A stretch of 64,000 bases of DNA, from positions 449,728-513,727 of the forward strand of contig CAZHTC010000002.1 of NCBI GenBank assembly GCA_964535575.1. The letters are read 5' to 3'. Position 1 is the first letter of the stretch, and every line of letters begins with the position of its first letter. This document shows, in pieces, positions 58,729-64,000 of the stretch. The notes below the pieces were generated by a model, which was not told where the DNA came from, ran no database searches, and was given only the letters and a program-made list of their open reading frames with translations. The DNA is from JAGPCK01 sp964535575. GTDB lineage: Bacteria > Bacteroidota > Bacteroidia > UKL13-3. The position numbers and the translations under genes are program-made.

Positions 58729-61398
58729 ATGAAAAAATTCATTAAAATATTCGCCATTGTTTTGGTGGTTTTACTTGCCGTGTTAATGGCATTCCCTTTT
58801 ATATTTAAAGATAAAATTGTGAACGCAATTAAAGTTGCGGCTAATGAAAATCTTAATGCGAAGGTGTCATTTAACAATGATATAAGCCTAAGTTTAATAA
58901 AAGGATTTCCTAACTTAAGTTTGGGGATTGAGGAATTGTGCATTGCCAATTTGGCCCCTTTTGAAGGAGACACACTGGCTTACCTTAAAAATTTTTCAGC
59001 TACAGTTGATTTAATGTCGGTGATCAGGGGAGAGCAGATTAACATAAAGAAAATTTTTTTAGATGAAGCGAGATTGCATGTGATCGTACTCAAGGACGGA
59101 AAAGCTAATTACGATATAGCCAAACCATCTGCCGATACGGTACAAACCACAGGCGAAGAAGGTAAATTTAATATTGCATTAACTAAATATGAATTGCGCA
59201 ACTCAGATGTGATTTATGATGACAGAAGTTTGGATTTTTTTATGAATTTAACCGGATTGAATCATCAGGGTGAGGGTGATTTTACTCAGGATTTATTTGT
59301 ATTGAAAACAACCACCGATATAAAGGAAACGAATCTTGTTTACGGAGGTATTAAATATCTTCATAAAGTAAATGCCGGGATTAAGGCCGACCTTGATATG
59401 GATATGAAAAAATTCAAATTTACATTCAAAGAAAACGAGGCAAGATTAAATGAACTGTATTTAGGTCTTGACGGCTGGCTTGCCATGCCTGCCGATGATA
59501 TTGATATGGATTTAAAATTTAATGCAAAGAAAACAGATTTCAAAAACATTCTTTCTCTTGTACCCGCTGTTTATGCTAAAGATTTTGATGACGTTAAAAC
59601 ATCAGGGAAACTGGCTCTTGACGGAATGGTGAAAGGTACTTACAACGATAAAAAAATTCCGGCATTTACGTTTAATTTACTTGTTGAAAACGGCATGTTT
59701 AAATACCCCGATTTACCGGTTGCAGTCAATAATATGAAGGTAAAGCTTAAAGTCACAAATCCTGATGGAATAGATGATCATACCGTTGTTGATTTATCTG
59801 AATTTCATATGGAGTTGGGACAGGAACCTTTTGATGCAACCCTTTTGATGAAGACTCCAGTATCCGATCCTTATATCAAAACCGCTATGCACGGAAAGGT
59901 GAATCTGGATAATGTGGTTAAATTAATTCCATTGGAAGAAGGGATGAAATTGGGCGGGCAGGTAATGGCAGATTTTGCTGCTGACGGACACATCAAATCA
60001 ATTGAAAAAGGGGCTTATGATAAATTTAATGCAAGCGGAAAAATCAGCGCCTCGCGTATTAATTATTCTTCAAAAGATTTACCACAAACATTTTTGCTTA
60101 ATGCAGCTACTTTAACTTTTAATCCCCGTAATGTTACCCTCTCCGGATTCGATTCTAAAATAGGGAAAACAGATATGCGTGCCGATGGTACTATTGAAAA
60201 TATTTTCGGGTATGTATTGCGAAATGAGACGATAAAAGGGGTATTCAATTTTAATTCAAATCTCATTGATGCCAATGAGTTTTTAACTGATGAGCCAACC
60301 CAGTCTTCTGTAGCCGATACCATGCCTTTACAGGCGTTCTCAGTTCCTGCCAATATTGATTTTACCTTGAAAAGCAGTGTTGGGAAATTGCTCTATGATA
60401 ACCTTGAATTGGGCAAAGTTCACGGGATGGTTAAAGTCATTAATCAACAATTAATATTGAATGATGTAGGGATGAATATTTTTAACGGAAGTGTTGAAAT
60501 GAGCGGGCTATACGAAAGTAAAAATATTCAGAAACCTTTAATGGATATGTCGTTTGGTTTGAAAAACGTTGATATTCAAAAAATGTTTAATTCATTTGAA
60601 ACAATACAAAAAATGGCTCCGGTGGCTAAAAATGCTCAGGGGAATATCAGTGCCGACTTTAAAATGAAAACGGTACTGAATAATGATCTCACTCCCGTTG
60701 TGCAAACAATAAATGCTTCAGGAAAACTCTTGATTCCGCAAGCTACGGTTAAAGATTACCAGCCAATGGTAAAAGTTGCTGAGATTTTAAAAATGCCTCA
60801 ATATAAAGAGGTAAAAGTAAACAATGTTAATATTCAATTTGAAGTAAAGGACGGAAGAATTTATGTAAACCCGTTTGATATTAAATCCGGAAATATCAAT
60901 ATGAATGTAAATGGGTCCTCAGGGTTTGATCAGAGTATAGATTATAAAATTGCCGCTAAATTTCCGCGCTCCGAAATGGGCAGTACTGCCAATGAAGTAT
61001 TGGGTAATCTTACATCTAAATTGGGCAGTAAAGGGATTAATTTAGCAATGAGTGATGTAATTAACCTCGATATTTTAATGGGAGGAACAGTGCCCAGCCC
61101 CGTTATAAAAACTTCCTTTAAAGATTTGGCCAAAGGAGCCGGAGAAACGGTGAAAGATGAATTGAACAAAAAGAAAGAAGAAGAAATTTCTAAAGCGAAG
61201 GCCGAGGCTGATAAGTTAAAGAAGGAAGCTTTAACCAATGCCAACAAGGCAAAAGCGGAGGCAGAAGCTAAGGCAAAGGCGGAGGCCGACCGAATTAAGG
61301 CGGAGGCTGAACAAAAGAAAAAGGAAGCAGAAGCCGCTGCAAAAAAGAAGGCTGAGGAGGAAATGAAAAAGCGGCTTAAGGGGAAGCTAAAGTTATAA
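58729..61398 (+). CDS. AsmA-family envelope protein
   Basis: 889 residues from the ATG at 58729 (MKKFIKIFAIVLVVLLAVLMAF); eight upstream codons are probably not used. One N-terminal membrane helix (about 5-25), then a large periplasmic AsmA/DUF748-type region. It begins 'NLNAKVSFNNDISLSLIKGFPNLSLGIEELCIAN'; 'KAKYDIA'-like ANYDIAKPSAD lies at about 118-128, and the C-terminal AsmA motif is 'MSDVINLDILMGGTVPSPVIKTSFKDL' at about 770-800. The last 90 residues are an Ala/Glu/Lys coiled coil (KAEAEAKAKAEADRIKAEAE...) of low complexity. AsmA proteins help move lipids to, or shape, the outer membrane. Monocistronic, after the sppA terminator. Confidence 0.85.
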   Translation: MKKFIKIFAIVLVVLLAVLMAFPFIFKDKIVNAIKVAANENLNAKVSFNNDISLSLIKGFPNLSLGIEELCIANLAPFEGDTLAYLKNFSATVDLMSVIRGEQINIKKIFLDEARLHVIVLKDGKANYDIAKPSADTVQTTGEEGKFNIALTKYELRNSDVIYDDRSLDFFMNLTGLNHQGEGDFTQDLFVLKTTTDIKETNLVYGGIKYLHKVNAGIKADLDMDMKKFKFTFKENEARLNELYLGLDGWLAMPADDIDMDLKFNAKKTDFKNILSLVPAVYAKDFDDVKTSGKLALDGMVKGTYNDKKIPAFTFNLLVENGMFKYPDLPVAVNNMKVKLKVTNPDGIDDHTVVDLSEFHMELGQEPFDATLLMKTPVSDPYIKTAMHGKVNLDNVVKLIPLEEGMKLGGQVMADFAADGHIKSIEKGAYDKFNASGKISASRINYSSKDLPQTFLLNAATLTFNPRNVTLSGFDSKIGKTDMRADGTIENIFGYVLRNETIKGVFNFNSNLIDANEFLTDEPTQSSVADTMPLQAFSVPANIDFTLKSSVGKLLYDNLELGKVHGMVKVINQQLILNDVGMNIFNGSVEMSGLYESKNIQKPLMDMSFGLKNVDIQKMFNSFETIQKMAPVAKNAQGNISADFKMKTVLNNDLTPVVQTINASGKLLIPQATVKDYQPMVKVAEILKMPQYKEVKVNNVNIQFEVKDGRIYVNPFDIKSGNINMNVNGSSGFDQSIDYKIAAKFPRSEMGSTANEVLGNLTSKLGSKGINLAMSDVINLDILMGGTVPSPVIKTSFKDLAKGAGETVKDELNKKKEEEISKAKAEADKLKKEALTNANKAKAEAEAKAKAEADRIKAEAEQKKKEAEAAAKKKAEEEMKKRLKGKLKL

Positions 61399-61501
61399 TT
61401 TCCGGGTTTAGGGTAATTTTATTTGATTGAAAATCAAGCTTTAGTGGATTTGGCGCAATAAAAGGGCTTTTTTCCATATAACCTCTTGGTTATGATTAAG
61501 C

Positions 61502-61509
61502 TAGTTTTG
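61502..61509 (+). promoter_or_regulatory. -7 element of the last gene
   Basis: TAGTTTTG matches TAnnTTTG and lies 39 bases before the ATG at 61549. No clear -33 TTTG at the usual distance. Confidence 0.4.
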
Positions 61510-61548
61510 TTAAATTTACCTACTCATTCTGAAATAAATAAATCAAAT

Positions 61549-64000
61549 ATGAAACATATACTTCGTTTTTCTGGCTTTTTTGTAATTGCCTTTTTGAGTA
61601 TTTCTATTTCTTATGCTCAAAATCTCGCTTTATCTGCTACAGCTACACATTCAGGTGGAGGGGCAGGCGTTTACGGCCCGCAAAATTACAATGATCAGGT
61701 AATTTCAACCGGAACATTTGGATGGGTTTCAACTTCCGGAAATCCTTCTACTTCCTCCTGGATTCAATATGACTGGGCTTCGGCAGTTACCTGCAGTAAA
61801 ATCAAAGTTTATTGCGATAATGTTACCACCCGAACGTTAACGGGTGCTGCTATTCAAAGATGGGATGCAGGTACTTCAACCTGGGTAACCTTGTTAACCT
61901 ATTCTATTGCTCCTACATTGGTTTATGAAATCACTTTTCCCACAGCTACCACTACAAAATTGCGATTGACAAATTTAGTTACTACCGGTTCTCAGTCATC
62001 CAATCCTTCAATCAATGAAATTCAGGTGAGTCTGGGAGCTGCATATGATTTGTCGCCTTCAGTCATAGTTAGTCCTGTTAATTTTTGCGGAGATGCTGCA
62101 GCTCCGTTAACAGTTCGTGTTACTAATAATGGTTCTGCAAGTATGACGGGTTTTAACATTACTGCACAAATGACAGGACCTCTAAATGGAACCTATACTC
62201 GAACTGCCTTTAATCGTACCATAGCATCAGGGGCAAGCGATACCGTTATTTTTACCACAGGTTTAAATACGTTAACCAATCTGGGGCAGTACGATTTCCT
62301 GATTTACCTGTCCCACGCTCAGGATACTTTTCGCACAAATGATACATTACGTTCAACGCTTCAGGTTATTGGTACACCATCAGCTCCTGCTTTTACACAT
62401 TCAAATGCAGTTTGTGGATCTGGACCTTTAAAATTGCATGTAAGTGCTGTGCCTAATACAGGTACTTTTTGGTACACTTCTCCAACTTCCCCCGTGGCAA
62501 GCATGCTGGATACTTTTATTACTCCCCCTTTATATACATCAAGCGCTACCTACTATGCATCACGGGTTAGGTATGATGTGAATAATGTAATGGGCTTTAC
62601 ACAGGGTAATACCATTTATGGGGGCAACGGGTATAATTTTATGTTTGATGTAAAAGCTGGAAATACTTCTTTGGTACTTGATAGTATTTCATTTTACAAT
62701 GCAACTGGGGTTACTTCTTCATCCTACAAAATTTTCTATAAGGTAGGAACCAATATTGGCTTCCAGACAAACTCCGGGGCATGGACCTTGGGCATGAGTC
62801 AAACCGGTTATTCCATGAATGGAACAGGAGAGGTAAAACTTCCTTGCGGTAATATTATCATTCCTGCCGGCCAAACTGTTGGGATTTATCTGTTTCTTGA
62901 AAGTACTTATGGCTATTCGAAAACAGTTTCTCAATTGGCTGGTGCTGATGTTACCATTGTAAGTGCAGCTTCAATTGTGTATGGAGGTTTGTTCGGGGCA
63001 CTTTCTACCACATCTTATCAATGGACGGGTAAACTTTATTATCGGAAGTTATGCATGAGTGGAATGTTAAGCACTACTGTTACTATGAATCCGAAGCCAT
63101 ACGGAGGCGATGTAGTACCTGATACGAAGTTTCAGGGGATGAACAATGGAGGCGCGAGCTATGCACCGGATATTGTAGGCAGCCAAGACACGGTAAGTTA
63201 TAAACTTAACCCACCTACAGGCTTCAGCAACGCTAACTTTGGGAGCGCATGGTTGATTTCAGGCATGAGTTTCACTACGAGTGGTGGCATTGCTCCCGGC
63301 ACAGGTGATACCATGACCACCATGCCAAATGGCAGTAATCCTGGTACACTTCAGTTTGTACCAAGTGTGGCTTACGAAGACAGTACGATGATTCTTCGCA
63401 TCACCTTATATAATATGACCACAGGATGCGATTCAATTATTACGAAGTATATTTATGTGGCACCAAAACCAATAGCTGATTTTAATGCATCCTCTTTGTG
63501 TTTCGGATCGGAAACTCAATTTAAGGATACTACTTATCTTAAGGCAGGAATACTTACCTATTTATGGGATTTCGGAGATGCTTCCAATCCGGTAACATCA
63601 ACCGATCAATATCCTAAATTTACTTTCTCAGCACCGGGCACTTATACCGTAACCTTAACTACAACCACTGCTTTAGGTTACAGCAGCACGAAACAAAAAA
63701 CGGTTACTATTAATTACAGCCCTGTTACCGACTTCTCTTATACCAACGTATGTTATGGTGGCACAACCAACTTCTCTAATACTTCAACGGTTGGGGGTAA
63801 TGGTACGATGACTTATTTATGGAACTTGGGTAACGGGAATAATTCAACAAGCACAAATCCTTCTATTTCATATGCAGCTGTTGGGAGCTACAATGTAAAA
63901 TTAACCACCACAAGCAACGGATGCAGCACCAGTGTTAATAAGATTGTTTACGTCTTCCCGGTACCTGATGCCGACTTTAGCGGAGGATTAGCTTGTTCAG
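61549..64000 (+). CDS. Large secreted multidomain protein, cut by window end
   Basis: At least 817 residues, open to the last base; the 3' end lies outside. Signal peptide MKHILRFSGFFVIAFLSISI...YAQ. Residues about 25-160 resemble an F5/8 type C (discoidin) domain: SGGGAGVYGPQNYNDQ, WIQYDWASAVTCSKIKVYCDN, INEIQVSLG. A CARDB-like domain follows (about 170-265: VSPVNFCGDAAAPLTVRVTNN). A long beta region leads to the same connector as in the giant protein (about 525-640: FQGMNN..., TVSYKLNPPTGFSNANFGSAW). At least three PKD domains follow (from about 644: WDFGD, WNLGNGN). A T9SS domain is expected beyond 64000. Probably an adhesive or carbohydrate-binding surface protein. Confidence 0.82.
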   Translation, partial: MKHILRFSGFFVIAFLSISISYAQNLALSATATHSGGGAGVYGPQNYNDQVISTGTFGWVSTSGNPSTSSWIQYDWASAVTCSKIKVYCDNVTTRTLTGAAIQRWDAGTSTWVTLLTYSIAPTLVYEITFPTATTTKLRLTNLVTTGSQSSNPSINEIQVSLGAAYDLSPSVIVSPVNFCGDAAAPLTVRVTNNGSASMTGFNITAQMTGPLNGTYTRTAFNRTIASGASDTVIFTTGLNTLTNLGQYDFLIYLSHAQDTFRTNDTLRSTLQVIGTPSAPAFTHSNAVCGSGPLKLHVSAVPNTGTFWYTSPTSPVASMLDTFITPPLYTSSATYYASRVRYDVNNVMGFTQGNTIYGGNGYNFMFDVKAGNTSLVLDSISFYNATGVTSSSYKIFYKVGTNIGFQTNSGAWTLGMSQTGYSMNGTGEVKLPCGNIIIPAGQTVGIYLFLESTYGYSKTVSQLAGADVTIVSAASIVYGGLFGALSTTSYQWTGKLYYRKLCMSGMLSTTVTMNPKPYGGDVVPDTKFQGMNNGGASYAPDIVGSQDTVSYKLNPPTGFSNANFGSAWLISGMSFTTSGGIAPGTGDTMTTMPNGSNPGTLQFVPSVAYEDSTMILRITLYNMTTGCDSIITKYIYVAPKPIADFNASSLCFGSETQFKDTTYLKAGILTYLWDFGDASNPVTSTDQYPKFTFSAPGTYTVTLTTTTALGYSSTKQKTVTINYSPVTDFSYTNVCYGGTTNFSNTSTVGGNGTMTYLWNLGNGNNSTSTNPSISYAAVGSYNVKLTTTSNGCSTSVNKIVYVFPVPDADFSGGLACS

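Noticed and set aside
58608..58973. Minus-strand frame of 121 codons over the start of the AsmA gene
   Set aside because: It overlaps the well-supported AsmA start and the sppA terminator, and its composition is that of antisense noise.
1..64000. tRNA or rRNA genes
   Set aside because: I looked in the intergenic gaps for cloverleaf arms and conserved T-loop sequences and saw none; a covariance-model scan would be needed to be certain.

Overview
The window reads as chromosomal DNA of a Bacteroidota (Bacteroidetes) bacterium, probably an environmental member of the Chitinophagales/Flavobacteriales-like lineages. Three things support this. Twelve secreted proteins end in type A type IX secretion (T9SS) sorting domains (YPNPA...GxY motifs) and two end in the 'gliding motility-associated' type B domain. 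Several genes carry the Bacteroidetes promoter TTTG-N19-TAnnTTTG. The lipoproteins and repeat-rich surface proteins are typical of the phylum. No phage, CRISPR array, rRNA or tRNA was recognised.

Layout. 0.2-31.6 kb is mostly exported proteins: T9SS cargo (including a 2826-residue four-module beta-helix protein at 10.8-19.3 kb), lipoproteins, a WG-repeat protein, a delta-60-repeat protein, a duplicated beta-trefoil protein and one SAM methyltransferase. The gaps between these genes are filled with copies of a short palindromic element. A REP-associated tyrosine transposase (RAYT) pseudogene, broken by one TAG codon, lies between two pieces of that element. 32-36 kb holds a divergent cyanophycin pair: cphA (synthetase, minus strand) and cphB (cyanophycinase, plus strand, TTG start behind a textbook promoter). 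36-38.6 kb is an ECF sigma / membrane-anchored barrel / lipoprotein cluster. 38.7-48.1 kb is a second block of T9SS cargo, with a glycosidase-like protein, a gingipain-fold protein that seems to lack its catalytic pair, and an Omp28-like pair. 48.1-51.7 kb is a compact minus-strand operon: phasin-like protein, ABC1/UbiB kinase, triple-repeat coiled coil, isoaspartyl peptidase. 51.8-61.4 kb is core-like: MFS transporter, purB, a type B T9SS protein, sppA and an AsmA-family protein. The last gene runs off the window.

How it fits together. CphA makes cyanophycin, CphB cuts it to beta-Asp-Arg, and isoaspartyl peptidases cleave that dipeptide. All three enzyme types are present, so the window may encode a full nitrogen-storage cycle. 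The peptidase is translationally coupled (ATGA overlap) to a coiled-coil protein in an operon headed by a phasin-like protein. This suggests, as an untested idea, a granule-associated module. The non-coding part is the other notable content: at least ten copies or fragments of a composite palindromic repeat centred on TTGCAA, most plausibly the substrate family of the broken RAYT.
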